A stretch of DNA of 64,000 nt from Thalassoglobus sp. JC818 (GCF_040717535.1 NZ_JBFEFI010000011.1:1-64000); one strand, 5' to 3'. Positions 47,222 through 58,012 are shown, counted from the stretch's first letter. The notes: generated by a model from the sequence alone, not told the origin. Translations and numbers: made by a program.

Positions 47222-47941
47222 ATGGACGATTCAAATTCAGACCGACAACTCCCAGATCGAGAACTCTTCATGTCAGAGAATGCCCCCTTCGACGATTTTA
47301 ATGACGACGATGATGATGGTTTCTCTACACCGTCGCCATCTCCGGGGATGAGCACCGGAATGAAGGTGCTGATGGGGCTTCTCATTTTCTCAGCCCTGAG
47401 TCTGGTCGTCTGTTGTGGCGGTGCTTACTGGTTCCTTTCGAATTCGACAACAACGACAAACAACCCGGCAGAAATCGATGCGATGCGAGACAAAATCGCC
47501 ACGATCGTTTTGCCGGCCGTCTATGAGCCCGGCGCTGGCGTGGGGTTCAACGTGTTCGACATCGTCAAGATGGACATGGTCGCTTACGGTCGGAGCAAAG
47601 ACCCTGAAAATGGAGGAATAGTTCTGATGCAGATGTCTGGCTCCTCCATAACAGAGAAAGATGACCTTCGGCTCGAGTTTGAAAAGGAAGCCGAGAAACA
47701 GGGGACGAACCAGGACATCAACGTCACATCCCAGGAAACTCGCACATTCACGATTGACGGCGAAGAGGTCGACTTCGAATTTGTGACCGGAACTCGTCCC
47801 GAATCGGACGAAGTCGTCCATCAGGTGGTGGGACTTTTCAAAGGACGCGAGGGAGTCGCCTTCCTCATGATCTTCGAGACAGACAACAACTGGGACGAAG
47901 AAGAAGTCGTTCGCATGATCGAATCCATCTCGACCAAATAG
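47222..47941 (+). CDS. Membrane-anchored hypothetical protein
   Basis: A 239-residue protein with an acidic N-terminus (FDDFNDDDDDGFSTPSPSPG), one membrane helix (LMGLLIFSALSLVVCCGGAYWF) and an extracytoplasmic alpha/beta domain. The C-terminal 140 residues contain a pattern of short strands (IVLMQMSG, TFTIDGEEVDFEFVTGTRP, VVGLFKGREGVAFLMIFET) like the small stress-type domain found fused to planctomycete membrane proteins. No enzyme motif was seen. The start is uncertain: 47222 (MDDSNSD) was used, and 47270 (MSENAPF) is possible. The gene diverges from gatB. Confidence 0.6.
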   Translation: MDDSNSDRQLPDRELFMSENAPFDDFNDDDDDGFSTPSPSPGMSTGMKVLMGLLIFSALSLVVCCGGAYWFLSNSTTTTNNPAEIDAMRDKIATIVLPAVYEPGAGVGFNVFDIVKMDMVAYGRSKDPENGGIVLMQMSGSSITEKDDLRLEFEKEAEKQGTNQDINVTSQETRTFTIDGEEVDFEFVTGTRPESDEVVHQVVGLFKGREGVAFLMIFETDNNWDEEEVVRMIESISTK

Positions 47942-48223
47942 TGACGAGTTCTCTTTTCGCTTCGTTTGATGCGACGAAGCGACTGATCTCCACGTGATCG
48001 TCGTATTTACAGTCGATCACTGGTCGGAGAAATGCTGCCGAGCACTCACATCTAAAACCATTGATACGACTCAATCTGACGTCGTGAAAGTGTCCGGGCG
48101 GATCATAAAATCCCGGATTCTGATGAGTTGATCGGACCATCTCCAAAATCCTTGACGGCTGCGGTTCGCGAGGATACACTCCACCACTTATCGAACAATG
48201 GTTCTTTTATTTGAAATTGGTTA

Positions 48224-49168
48224 TTGAAGCCCGTGAGTCTTCGGAATACCGAAATATTCTGTGAAATCGCAACGCAGCGCAGCTTTTCCCGGGCTGCGTC
48301 GGCGCGTCAAATTTCACAGCCGGCGGTGAGTCAGGCTCTCCAACAACTCGAAGACCAACTCGGCGTCGCTTTGATCGATCGATCGCAACGTCCGATCGGA
48401 TTGACACCTGCTGGAACTGTTTATTTTGAACGATGCCAGAAATGGCTGGACGACTACCGGGAAATTGAAGACGCGGTCACACGATTCAGCGGTCGACTAA
48501 CGGGTCGGGTTCGAGTCGCCTCGATTTATTCCGTCGGTCTGCTGCAAATGGCAGACTATGTGAGAAAGTTTCGCAGCGAATATCCCGATGTCGAATTGAG
48601 TCTGGACTACGTTCAACCCGACGAAGTTTACAATCGCGTGCTTCGGGATGAAGTGGAGCTCGGGATTGTTTCCTTCCCCAAAGATGGCGGGGACATTGGC
48701 TGCCTTCCGTGGATTGATCAGGAAATGGTTCTGGCAGTTGCTCCAGAACATCCGATTGCCGATCGGGAGTCGATCCGATTGACGGATCTCCAAGGACTCG
48801 ATTTAGTTGCGTTCACACATGATTTGATGATCCGACGTGCCACTGAGAAATTACTGAGAAAATCGAACGTGACCATGCACGTCGTTCATCAGTTCGATAA
48901 CCTTGAGACCGTCAAGCGGGCAGTCGAAATCAATTTGGGTGTGGCACTGTTACCGTTGGCCACACTTCGACGTGAACTGGAATTTGAAACTTTGCGTGCG
49001 ATCCCTCTTTCAGACTGCACATTCGTGCGTCCCTTGGGAATTGTTCATAAACGTCACAAACACCTGTCTCGTGCTGCCGAGAAGTTCGTGGAGTTGCTTC
49101 ACGAAGAGTCTCCTGAACACGAACCGGTGTCGCCATTCTCTACTGCCACCAGCAGTAGTTCCGCATAG
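48224..49168 (+). CDS. LysR-family transcriptional regulator
   Basis: A 314-residue LysR-type regulator. The N-terminal winged-helix domain reads LRNTEIFCEIATQRSFSRAA, then QISQPAVSQALQQLEDQLGV. The C-terminal effector-binding domain (about 90-295) contains LTGRVRVASIYSVG and LSLDYVQPDEVYNRVL. It starts with a TTG at 48224 or a GTG at 48233 (same frame); no strong ribosome site favours either. It is the gene directly before gltB on the same strand, so control of glutamate synthase, as GltC does in Bacillus, is a reasonable inference, but there is no direct evidence. The spacing of 423 bp to gltB is unusually long. Confidence 0.88.
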   Translation: MKPVSLRNTEIFCEIATQRSFSRAASARQISQPAVSQALQQLEDQLGVALIDRSQRPIGLTPAGTVYFERCQKWLDDYREIEDAVTRFSGRLTGRVRVASIYSVGLLQMADYVRKFRSEYPDVELSLDYVQPDEVYNRVLRDEVELGIVSFPKDGGDIGCLPWIDQEMVLAVAPEHPIADRESIRLTDLQGLDLVAFTHDLMIRRATEKLLRKSNVTMHVVHQFDNLETVKRAVEINLGVALLPLATLRRELEFETLRAIPLSDCTFVRPLGIVHKRHKHLSRAAEKFVELLHEESPEHEPVSPFSTATSSSSA

Positions 49169-49591
49169 CTGGGAGGTTCCTGGGGAACCAACCGAAACGG
49201 TCCGAACGCATGAGGCAACAGGGCCGATTTTCCGCTCGCAACGCGTCAATCAGGACGCCTGAGCAATGACGGAGCGAAGTGGACAAGTTCTTTGAGATGG
49301 GCTTCCGTGTTCGGGAACCATTCAGCAGTGGGATTTGTCCATCGCAATCAGAGTCCGGGTCGATATCGACATTCCACTCGGAACCTTTCACGACACATCG
49401 CGACTTGCTGACAGGCAAGTCAACCTGACCCCAACCGGTCTGATTTTCTGCATCTTCCGTCTGCGAAGAATGTGGAGATGGAGACCAAACGACCAAAGAC
49501 TCAGGCTTTCCTGAGTTTTCAACCGAAAGCCGAACTACGCGTTGAGAGGCTTACCGGTTCCGGATTTGAGACAACAAAGGAATTGTGCATC
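49169..49591 (+). promoter_or_regulatory. Long leader before gltB
   Basis: This 423 bp between the LysR gene and gltB contains no intact gene. It is the expected place for the gltB promoter and LysR boxes, but no clear T-N11-A pair was identified. The ribosome site AAAGGA lies about 11 bases before the ATG at 49592. Confidence 0.4.
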
Positions 49592-52500
49592 ATGGAAAAT
49601 CTCTCCAACAATCAACTCGCTGGTTTTCCCGAACCGCAAGGGCTGTATCACCCTGACAACGAACACGATTCGTGTGGCGTTGGCTTTGTTGCACATATTA
49701 AGGGACAAGCTTCGCACCAGATCGTGCTGGATGCGGATCACATTCTGCGACACATGACTCACCGTGGAGCTTGTGGATGTGAAGAGAACACCGGGGACGG
49801 TGCCGGAATGCTCGTCGGCCTTCCGGACAAGTTCCTGCGTAAAGTCGTCAAGCAGGAACTCGGAGTCGACCTGCCTGAAGCTGGGCAATATGGGGCGGGA
49901 ATTATCTTCCTTCCCAAGAACGAACAAGCCCGAGCTGATTTCAAATCAATCGTCGGTGATCTGATCAAAGAACAAGGTCAGACATTGATCGGGTGGCGGA
50001 AAGTTCCACAGCGAGCCGACGTGGCCAACATTGGACCATCTGCACGCGCCGCTGAGCCGCATATGGAAATGCTCTTAATCGGAGCCGCTCCGGGACTTAA
50101 TTCCGAAGAGCTGGAACGACAGCTGTTCATCATCCGCAAGATGGCAAGCCATCGCATTCGCGAATCGGAACTCCCTCACGCTACGGAGTTCTATTCCTGT
50201 TCGCTCTCAACAAAGGTCATTGTCTACAAAGGGATGCTGACTCCAGATCAGATGCTTCCCTACTTCGAAGACCTGAACGATGCCGATTTTGAATCGCACC
50301 TCGCGATGGTTCACAGTCGATTCAGCACCAACACGTTCCCATCCTGGGACCGCGCTCAACCGTTGCGTTTCATGGCCCACAACGGCGAGATTAACACCGT
50401 TAAAGGCAACAGCAACTGGATGTACGCTCGACAGGGTGCGATGTCTTCGAAGTTGTTCGGCAACGATCTTAAGAAACTCTTCCCGATCATCGAAAAGCAT
50501 TGCAGCGACTCGGGGAATTTCGACAACGCGATGGAACTTCTCTACCACTCGGGACGCACACTTCAGGAAGTGGCGATGATGATGATTCCCGAAGCCTGGC
50601 AGAATCATCACGAAATGTCCGAGGACAAGCGTTCGTTCTACGAGTACTTCTCGACAATGCAGGAACCATGGGACGGACCTGCGAGTGTCTCGTTCACAGA
50701 CGGTCGCTTCATCGGTGCCAGCCTCGACCGAAACGGTCTGCGACCAAGTCGCTATTACGTGACTCACGATGATCGCGTGATCATGGCCAGCGAAGTCGGT
50801 GTGCTTCCCATCGATCCGAAGAATGTCAAAAGCAAAGGCCGACTACAGCCCGGAAAAATGTTCCTCGTCAACTTTGAAGAGGGACGACTCGTTCCCGATG
50901 AAGAGTTGAAGCACGATGTTGCTGGACGTCGCCCATACGGCGAGTGGCTGCAGCGACAACGCGTCGACTTGAACGAACTTGTCGACAACTGGGAGTCTAA
51001 GAAGGGAACCACTGAGCGAATCGAGTCAGAAAACCTGCTGAGCCAAATGCAGGCCTTCGGTTACACCACCGAAACGATGCAGTTCATGCTCATCCCTCTT
51101 CTCAATCAGAGAAAAGATCCCATCTACTCGATGGGCGATGACTCGTCGCTGGCTTGTCTCTCAGACAAACCACGCCTCCTTTACGATTACTTCAAACAAC
51201 TCTTCGCACAGGTGACGAACCCCGCGATCGATTCGATTCGCGAGGAAGTCATTATGTCGCTGGAGTGCTACATCGGTCCGGAAGGAAATCTTCTCGACAC
51301 AACAGAAGAACAGGCTCATCGCCTCCGCGTTCCTCATCCAATTTTGACGGATGAAGAAACGGCAGCCATTAAATCTCTCGACGGATACCGTGGATGGAAA
51401 ACGAAGACCATCGACACCACCTGGGATCGTTCTGAGGGAACATCTGGCCTTCAGCCAGCCCTGAAGAGAATCTGTCAGGAAGTCGAACAGGCCATCGCAG
51501 ATGGTTATAGCCTCGTCGTCCTCTCCGACCGAGCTTGTAGTGCCGATCGAGTGCCGATCAGCTCACTGCTCGTCACTGGAGCCGTTCACCATTATCTCGT
51601 TGGCAAAGAGCTTCGTACTCGAATCGGTTTGGTGATTGAATCGGGAGAAGCTCGGGAAGTTCATCACTTCTGCCTCCTGACAGGATACGGTGCCGATGCC
51701 ATCAACCCATATGTCGCTTTCGAAGCCATTCGAGATGCGAAAGATCATGGGCATCTGAAGGAGTCCTACGACGAAGAAAAGATCGTGAAAACCTATCGCA
51801 AGGGCGTCTTCAAAGGGATGCTCAAGGTGATGGGTAAAATGGGAATTTCGACGCTGGCTTCTTACAAGGGAGCTCAAATCTTCGAAGCACTCGGCCTCGC
51901 CGATGATGTGATCGATACCTGCTTCCGAGGAACTGCAAGTCGAATTCAGGGAGTCAACTTCCGGATTCTGGCTGAGGAACATCTCCGACGCCATGAAATG
52001 GGATTCCCGGCCCGACACGAAAGCAAGCGTCTGCCTGTTCTTCCCAACATGGGACTGGTCCACTGGCGTCATGGGGGTGAAAAGCATGCTTGGAACCCAA
52101 TGACAATTGCCGAAATCCAGCAGGCAGCTCGCGCTGGCGATCAAAACGCTTACGAGCGATTCGCCGAACTGGTCAACACCAGCAACCAGCGTCAGGGAAC
52201 CCTGCGTGGACTGCTTCGCTTCCGCACCGGTCAGTCGATCCCACTGGACGAAGTTGAACCCGCCAAGGAGATCGTGAAACGATTCTGCTCGGGAGCGATG
52301 AGTTACGGATCGATCTCTGCGGAGTCACATGAGACTCTCGCCATCGCGATGAATCGCCTCGGCGGAAAGAGCAACACCGGTGAAGGTGGAGAAGACGCCC
52401 AGCGTTTCACTCCAATGCCGAACGGTGACAGCAAGCGATCTGCCATCAAGCAGGTGGCCTCCGGTCGCTTTGGTGTGACTTCATGGTACTTGACCAACGC

Positions 52501-54199
52501 TGATGAGATTCAGATCAAAGTTTCTCAGGGTGCCAAGCCGGGTGAAGGTGGAGAACTACCTGGCCACAAAGTGGACAAGATCATTGCTGCGACGCGTCAC
52601 TCGACGCCCGGAGTCGGATTGATCAGTCCTCCGCCGCATCACGACATCTATTCCATCGAAGATTTGGCTCAGCTGATTTTCGACCTGAAGAACGCCAATC
52701 CTTCCGCTCGGATCAGTGTCAAACTGGTTTCCGAAGTCGGAGTCGGAACCATTGCAGCCGGTGTCGCCAAAGGACACTCGGACAAGATTCTGATTTCCGG
52801 CGATGGTGGAGGAACCGGGGCATCGCCACTGACATCCATCAAGCATGCCGGTCTGCCATGGGAACTCGGGATCGCCGAGACTCATCAGACTCTGGTCATG
52901 AACGACCTGCGAAGTCGCGTGGTTCTCGAAACCGACGGCCAAATCAAAACTGGCCGCGACGTCGTGATCGCAGCAATGTTGGGAGCTGAAGAATTCGGAT
53001 TCGCAACAGCTCCGCTGATCACGATGGGTTGCATCATGATGCGTAAGTGTCATCTCAACACATGTCCTGTTGGTATTGCCACACAAGATCCGGAACTCCG
53101 CAAGTTGTTTGCAGGAAAACCGGAACACGTGGTCAACTACCTGTTCATGGTCGCTGAAGATACTCGCAAGATCATGGCGGAACTCGGCTTCCGCAAGATC
53201 AACGAGATGGTGGGACGTTCGGACATGCTCGAACTGAACACCGACATCGATCACTGGAAAGCGAAGCATCTCGACCTGTCCAAAATTCTGACTCCAGTCA
53301 AAAGTCCCTACCCGAATGCAGGGACTTACTGCCAGAAGTCACAGAATCACGGACTTGAGGAAACTCTCGACCAGTCGACTCTCATCCCGCAATGTCGCGA
53401 AGCGATTGAAAAGGGAGAGAAGATTCGTATCGAACTCGACATTCAAAACATCGATCGCGCCTTTGGAACGTCGATGAGTCATGAAGTTTCCAAGATCTGG
53501 AAGTTGAAAGGTCTACCCGAAGACACCATTCACCTCGTCTGCCACGGTTCCGCCGGTCAATCAATCGGTGCCTGGGCGACCAACGGTGTGACGATTGAAG
53601 TCATCGGAGATGCCAACGACTACTGCGGTAAGGGACTTTCCGGCGGTCGCCTGATTGTTTACCCATCACCGGACAGCAGCTTCCCGGCAGAAGACAACAT
53701 CATCATCGGAAACGTTGCCCTTTACGGTGCAACTTCTGGCGAAGCCTTCTTCCGAGGAATTGCCGCCGAACGCTTCTGTGTTCGAAACTCAGGAGCAACA
53801 GCAGTCGTCGAGGGAGTTGGCGATCACGGTTGTGAATACATGACCGGTGGACGAGTCATCATTCTCGGCGAAACCGGACGCAACTTCGCAGCTGGAATGT
53901 CCGGCGGAATTGCCTACGTCTGGGATCCGAAACAGCGATTCCTCGAGAACTGCAACCTGGAACTCGTTGACCTCGAAAAAGTCGAAGGCTCTGAAGAAGC
54001 TGCCGAACTCAAAGATGTCATCGAACGCCATCAAAACTACACCGGTTCGACTCGAGCCGCTGAAATCCTCGACACGTGGGATACGTCTTTGGAGCAATTC
54101 GTCAAAGTGATGCCACGCGATTTCAAACGTGCGATGGAACAAATGGCACTTCAACAAGCAGATGTCAATTCTGCTTCAACGGAAGTTTCAGCGACATAA
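49592..54199 (+). CDS. gltB: Glutamate synthase (NADPH) large subunit
   Basis: Large subunit of glutamate synthase: transfers the amide nitrogen of glutamine to 2-oxoglutarate and makes two glutamates. The 1535-residue protein starts with a short propeptide, and HDSCGVGFVAHIKG gives Cys28 as the N-terminal nucleophile of the glutaminase domain (about 28-430) after cleavage. The central domain and FMN-binding synthase domain follow, with GEGGEDAQRF, KPGEGGELPGHKV and ISGDGGGTGASPLTS. The 3Fe-4S Cys residues are in CIMMRKCHLNTCPVGIATQ. The C-terminal GXGXG beta-helix domain covers about 1280-1490, with GLSGGRLIVYPS and GDHGCEYMTGGRVIILG. The ATG at 49592 was preferred over a longer reading from 49472. 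gltD follows and completes the enzyme. Confidence 0.97.
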   Translation: MENLSNNQLAGFPEPQGLYHPDNEHDSCGVGFVAHIKGQASHQIVLDADHILRHMTHRGACGCEENTGDGAGMLVGLPDKFLRKVVKQELGVDLPEAGQYGAGIIFLPKNEQARADFKSIVGDLIKEQGQTLIGWRKVPQRADVANIGPSARAAEPHMEMLLIGAAPGLNSEELERQLFIIRKMASHRIRESELPHATEFYSCSLSTKVIVYKGMLTPDQMLPYFEDLNDADFESHLAMVHSRFSTNTFPSWDRAQPLRFMAHNGEINTVKGNSNWMYARQGAMSSKLFGNDLKKLFPIIEKHCSDSGNFDNAMELLYHSGRTLQEVAMMMIPEAWQNHHEMSEDKRSFYEYFSTMQEPWDGPASVSFTDGRFIGASLDRNGLRPSRYYVTHDDRVIMASEVGVLPIDPKNVKSKGRLQPGKMFLVNFEEGRLVPDEELKHDVAGRRPYGEWLQRQRVDLNELVDNWESKKGTTERIESENLLSQMQAFGYTTETMQFMLIPLLNQRKDPIYSMGDDSSLACLSDKPRLLYDYFKQLFAQVTNPAIDSIREEVIMSLECYIGPEGNLLDTTEEQAHRLRVPHPILTDEETAAIKSLDGYRGWKTKTIDTTWDRSEGTSGLQPALKRICQEVEQAIADGYSLVVLSDRACSADRVPISSLLVTGAVHHYLVGKELRTRIGLVIESGEAREVHHFCLLTGYGADAINPYVAFEAIRDAKDHGHLKESYDEEKIVKTYRKGVFKGMLKVMGKMGISTLASYKGAQIFEALGLADDVIDTCFRGTASRIQGVNFRILAEEHLRRHEMGFPARHESKRLPVLPNMGLVHWRHGGEKHAWNPMTIAEIQQAARAGDQNAYERFAELVNTSNQRQGTLRGLLRFRTGQSIPLDEVEPAKEIVKRFCSGAMSYGSISAESHETLAIAMNRLGGKSNTGEGGEDAQRFTPMPNGDSKRSAIKQVASGRFGVTSWYLTNADEIQIKVSQGAKPGEGGELPGHKVDKIIAATRHSTPGVGLISPPPHHDIYSIEDLAQLIFDLKNANPSARISVKLVSEVGVGTIAAGVAKGHSDKILISGDGGGTGASPLTSIKHAGLPWELGIAETHQTLVMNDLRSRVVLETDGQIKTGRDVVIAAMLGAEEFGFATAPLITMGCIMMRKCHLNTCPVGIATQDPELRKLFAGKPEHVVNYLFMVAEDTRKIMAELGFRKINEMVGRSDMLELNTDIDHWKAKHLDLSKILTPVKSPYPNAGTYCQKSQNHGLEETLDQSTLIPQCREAIEKGEKIRIELDIQNIDRAFGTSMSHEVSKIWKLKGLPEDTIHLVCHGSAGQSIGAWATNGVTIEVIGDANDYCGKGLSGGRLIVYPSPDSSFPAEDNIIIGNVALYGATSGEAFFRGIAAERFCVRNSGATAVVEGVGDHGCEYMTGGRVIILGETGRNFAAGMSGGIAYVWDPKQRFLENCNLELVDLEKVEGSEEAAELKDVIERHQNYTGSTRAAEILDTWDTSLEQFVKVMPRDFKRAMEQMALQQADVNSASTEVSAT

Positions 54200-54222
54200 T
54201 GTGTCACTAGCAACCAGTTCAT

Positions 54223-54254
54223 GGAGTCGACGAGTTCAGCGACTTGTCGACTCC
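54223..54254 (+). other. Hairpin in the gltB-gltD gap
   Basis: GGAGTCGAC (54223-54231) pairs perfectly with GTCGACTCC (54246-54254), and the stem continues through a G-T pair and AGT/ACT. No T-run follows, so it is not a standard terminator. It could be an mRNA stability or processing element that adjusts the gltB/gltD ratio. Confidence 0.5.
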
Positions 54255-54494
54255 CGACTGGAATGCCGTTTCCATTTCCTCACGAAGCGAGAACATTTTC
54301 GAATTTGGTTTGCACTGACTCGCACGAGCAAACTCTGCTTTACAACAAGTGAGACCGCGCCAGCGAGTGCACAGGAAAGAGCAACTTGCTCTAGCACGAC
54401 GAATGACTTTCGGGGCGAGCAACATTCTTCTCGGAACGATTCGAATCCAAAGACAACCGTATCAATGGTTCTGAAATAACGGAAAAGACAAATC

Positions 54495-56012
54495 ATGGGA
54501 AAGCCAACCGGATTTAAGGAGTACGAGCGGCAGACAGCGAGCGAACGCCCGCCCAAAGAACGACTCGAAGACTGGAACGAATTCGCCAATCCAATCGAAT
54601 TGAAAGTCCTGAAGCAGCAGGGAGCGCGCTGCATGGACTGCGGAATTCCGTTCTGCCATACCGGTGACATCATGGCCGGAATGGCGACAGGATGTCCGCT
54701 CCACAATCTGATTCCTGAGTGGAACGATCTCGTCTACCACAACGACTGGCAGGAAGCTCTCGACCGACTGCACAAGACGAATAACTTCCCGGAGTTCACC
54801 GGTCGCGTCTGCCCTGCTCCGTGCGAAGGTTCGTGCACTCTTGGGATCAACGAACCTCCCGTGGCAATCAAGACCATTGAGCGCAACATCGTTGATCGAG
54901 GTTTCGCCGAAGACTGGATTCGCCCGAATCCACCTAGCGAACGGACCGGCAAGAAGGTCGCTATCGTCGGTTCCGGCCCTGCTGGTTTAGCCGCGGCAGC
55001 CCAGCTGAACAGCGCAGGCCACCTGTGCACCGTTTATGAGAGATCCGATCGAATCGGCGGACTTCTCATGTACGGCATTCCGAACATGAAACTCGAGAAG
55101 TGGATTGTCGAACGGCGCATCGATCTGCTTCGAGCAGAAGGCGTCAAGTTCCTCACAGAGACCGAAATTGGCAAAGACGTTCCAGCTCAAGAACTGATGG
55201 ACGAATTCGATGCCGTCGTTCTCGCAACAGGAGCCACGGTCCCGAACGACTTCTTCGCCCGGACTCCAGGTCGAGAGTTGAACGGAATTCACTTCGCGAT
55301 GGAATTCCTACACGCCAACACGAAGAGCCTGCTCGACTCCGAGCTCAAAGATGGCAACTACATCTCGGCGAAAGACAAACACGTCGTCGTCATCGGCGGT
55401 GGAGATACAGGCAACGATTGCCTCGGAACAAGTTTGCGACACGGCTGTAAGAGCCTCGTCAACTTCGAGATCGTTCCTCAGTCTCCTGAGTCACGTGCAT
55501 CGAACAATCCATGGCCACAATGGCCGAAGGTGCATCGAGTCGACTACGGACACGCCGAAGCTGCGGCTGTCTTCAACTACAAGTCCAATGGTCAAAAGAC
55601 ACTGGCCAATGACCCGCGTGAGTATGCAATTCAGACAACCGAATTCATCGGCGATGGAAATGGAAACCTGAAGGCGATCAAAACCCAACAGGTTGATTGG
55701 TCAAATCCGACAGCAAACGCCCCGTTCTCTCCGGTTCCCGGTTCAGAAAAAGAGTGGCCAGCAGATCTGTGCTTCATGGCACTCGGCTTCCGCGGACCTG
55801 AACAGATAATTGCCGAACAACTCGGAATTGAAGTCGACGCACGAAGCAACTTCAAAGCGACTTACGGAAAGTACGCCACCAATCTCGAAGGTGTGTTCGC
55901 CGCTGGTGACTGTCGACGCGGTCAAAGTCTGATCGTCTGGGCCATCAACGAAGGCCGAGAAGCTGCGCGCGAATGTGACCGCTACCTGATGGGCGTCACT
56001 GAATTGCCGTAA
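54495..56012 (+). CDS. gltD: Glutamate synthase small subunit
   Basis: Small (beta) subunit of glutamate synthase: oxidises NAD(P)H and passes electrons through FAD and iron-sulfur clusters to GltB. The 505-residue protein has two N-terminal Cys clusters for [4Fe-4S], in [12 protein letters not shown] and [18 protein letters not shown], then the FAD dinucleotide fold ([18 protein letters not shown]), the NAD(P) fold ([18 protein letters not shown]) and [20 protein letters not shown] at the C-terminal end. It starts with ATG, with GGAAAAG upstream. The 295 bp gap to gltB contains a strong hairpin but no second gene. Confidence 0.97.
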   Translation: MGKPTGFKEYERQTASERPPKERLEDWNEFANPIELKVLKQQGARCMDCGIPFCHTGDIMAGMATGCPLHNLIPEWNDLVYHNDWQEALDRLHKTNNFPEFTGRVCPAPCEGSCTLGINEPPVAIKTIERNIVDRGFAEDWIRPNPPSERTGKKVAIVGSGPAGLAAAAQLNSAGHLCTVYERSDRIGGLLMYGIPNMKLEKWIVERRIDLLRAEGVKFLTETEIGKDVPAQELMDEFDAVVLATGATVPNDFFARTPGRELNGIHFAMEFLHANTKSLLDSELKDGNYISAKDKHVVVIGGGDTGNDCLGTSLRHGCKSLVNFEIVPQSPESRASNNPWPQWPKVHRVDYGHAEAAAVFNYKSNGQKTLANDPREYAIQTTEFIGDGNGNLKAIKTQQVDWSNPTANAPFSPVPGSEKEWPADLCFMALGFRGPEQIIAEQLGIEVDARSNFKATYGKYATNLEGVFAAGDCRRGQSLIVWAINEGREAARECDRYLMGVTELP

Positions 56013-56152
56013 TGCACTGAGCGTCGCTACCCCTTGAAAGGTCGACATGATTAAGGCCACTCGCCGCATTTAGACATCTTCAAGCGGATGCCTCCAGACA
56101 TTCGCTTGATAGAAAGAGCGCGGGGAGCAACTCGACTTGATGAGTTCTTCAA

Positions 56153-57466
56153 TCAGCTCCATACGTCGTTTGACGGTCGAGCTGATTGCATTTCCCGGAC
56201 CGCATCGGCGAGTCGACGCATCGCTTCGTCGATCAATTCGACCGTCAAGACCCCATAGCTCAATCGCAACTGCGATCTGGGACGATCTTCCAGCGGGCCG
56301 GCGTAACACAATTCTCCAGGCACATACATCACGCCATGCTCGACAGCACGTGAGAAGAGCGGACTGTCAAACCCCGACTGAATCGACGCTGGAAGAGTCA
56401 TCCAGACGTACAATCCCCCTTTGGGATGCACCCAACTCACTCCCGGCAGATCCGAAAAATACTTCTCAGCAGCGGCCAACATTGCATCACGCTTCAATCG
56501 GTATCCGTCGCGCACTTTCGCGAGATGCCCACGATACGCACCGCTTCGCAACACCTCTGCGATGAGTTTTTGATTGAAGTGAGCCGATCCGAAATCCTCA
56601 TTCCCTTTTCGCTCGCAAATGGCGGTCACCAACTCTTTGGGGACGATTCCGAATCCAACTCGAATCCCCGGAGAGAACGTTTTTGAGAACGTCTGTGTGT
56701 AAATGACGCTCGACCGGTCTTGATCGAAACCCCACATGCTCGGGTGTTCTTCTCCATCGTATCGAAGCTCCCGATAGGCGGCGTCTTCCAAAACCAGAAG
56801 TCGATGTTCGCGAGAATACTTCTGAGCGATCTCGACAATCTGCTCGCGACGCGAAGTCGACAGACAAACACCGCTCGGGTTGTCGTAGTAGCTGACGACG
56901 TAAATCAACTTCACCCGATGCAGCTCCTCCATCGAAGCAATTTGCTCCAGAGCATGATCGAGTGCAGCGGGATCCATCCCCTCTTCATCCGACGGAATTG
57001 TGACTGTTCTCGCTCCCACTCCCGCGAGATTTCCTGCGAACACAAAATACGTCGGCCCAGCGACAAGACAGATGTCTCCGGGATCGAGCAGGGTTTCGCA
57101 CACCAGCGACAACAGTTGCTGAGAACCGGTCGTCAGAATCATCTGACTGGCATCGATCCCGAGGTCTTCAACCGAGCACTTCTCCAACTCCGCAAAATAA
57201 GAAAGCAGCTCCGATCGAAGCTCAGCACTACCGGGGGTCGTTCCATACTGAAGCGCCCGCATCCCGGATTCTTTTGTCGCGAGAACCTGCTGTGAAGCTC
57301 GAAGCGTTTCCTCGACCGGGAGTGTCGCGGGATCGACCAAACCAGCTGCCAACGACAAGCAATCTGGATTTTCCACCCCCTGCTGCATCAGGAAGCTGAT
57401 CGCCAGATCCTTGGTCATTTTGCTTCGCTGACTCATTAAGACGGGCAGTTCTGCGGATGTCTTCAT
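56153..57466 (-). CDS. PLP-dependent aminotransferase (2-aminoadipate/LysN-like, fold I)
   Basis: A 437-residue aminotransferase of fold type I, most like the 2-aminoadipate aminotransferase / LysN and MocR-type domain. PLP-binding landmarks are LTTGSQQLLSLV, YVVSYYDNPSGVCLS (Asn and Asp/Tyr positions of the cofactor pocket), LLVLEDAAYRELRY and the Schiff-base Lys in YTQTFSKTFSPGIRVGFGI. It lacks the N-terminal DNA-binding domain of MocR regulators, so it is an enzyme. The amino donor is not decided by sequence; an aromatic or branched amino acid is also possible. It converges with gltD. Confidence 0.87.
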   Translation of the reverse strand: MKTSAELPVLMSQRSKMTKDLAISFLMQQGVENPDCLSLAAGLVDPATLPVEETLRASQQVLATKESGMRALQYGTTPGSAELRSELLSYFAELEKCSVEDLGIDASQMILTTGSQQLLSLVCETLLDPGDICLVAGPTYFVFAGNLAGVGARTVTIPSDEEGMDPAALDHALEQIASMEELHRVKLIYVVSYYDNPSGVCLSTSRREQIVEIAQKYSREHRLLVLEDAAYRELRYDGEEHPSMWGFDQDRSSVIYTQTFSKTFSPGIRVGFGIVPKELVTAICERKGNEDFGSAHFNQKLIAEVLRSGAYRGHLAKVRDGYRLKRDAMLAAAEKYFSDLPGVSWVHPKGGLYVWMTLPASIQSGFDSPLFSRAVEHGVMYVPGELCYAGPLEDRPRSQLRLSYGVLTVELIDEAMRRLADAVREMQSARPSNDVWS

Positions 57467-57747
57467 AGTCTCGTCTCATCTCCAATTGTTTCGTCAAAAT
57501 TCATTCTACGAACTTGCCCCGATCGTTTCAGCGACAGCTTCATCGATTCAACAACCGATGATGTGATCCACGTGAGCAAGCAAATCGCTGAGAAAACTGA
57601 GTCTCTTCTGAAGTGATTAAAATCTCATACCACCAGCTTGATCGTGCAAACTCGCAATGACCACTTCAATCCAACTTTGGTCCTCAAACTCGAAGTCTCA
57701 CCGAACCTCCACTTGCTCACTCAGGTCATCGATAGTAAACTGCCCTC

Positions 57748-57821
57748 GGTCGCATAGCTCAGTTGGTTAGAGCGTCTGTCTTACAAACAGAAGGCCGCCA
57801 GTTCGAGTCTGGCTGTGACCA
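57748..57821 (+). tRNA. tRNA-Val (anticodon TAC)
   Basis: The cloverleaf folds well: acceptor GGTCGCA pairs with TGTGACC, D-stem GCTC/GAGC, anticodon stem TCTGT/ACAGA around the loop CTTACAA (anticodon TAC), and T-stem GCCAG/CTGGC with loop TTCGAGT. A is the discriminator, and the CCA end is not encoded. It stands alone between the aminotransferase and the serine dehydratase. Confidence 0.96.
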
Positions 57822-58012
57822 CTTCTTTCTCTGACAGTTTTGTGTCAACACAAGTTCACTCAAAACTGAGACGGAACACCGAAAAGTCGTTCCGAATTCT
57901 TTGCGAGGCACTCTTCGCCTTGGTACCGGCAACGAAACAAATAGGCCCAGCTCAAATTTTGGACTTTGCGCGCACCGTTACCAAGATGCAACACTGCCCA
58001 CCACTTTGTGAG

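Noticed and set aside
52556..53269. Minus-strand open frame of 237 codons opposite gltB
   Set aside because: It is a shadow of the conserved FMN/iron-sulfur part of glutamate synthase.
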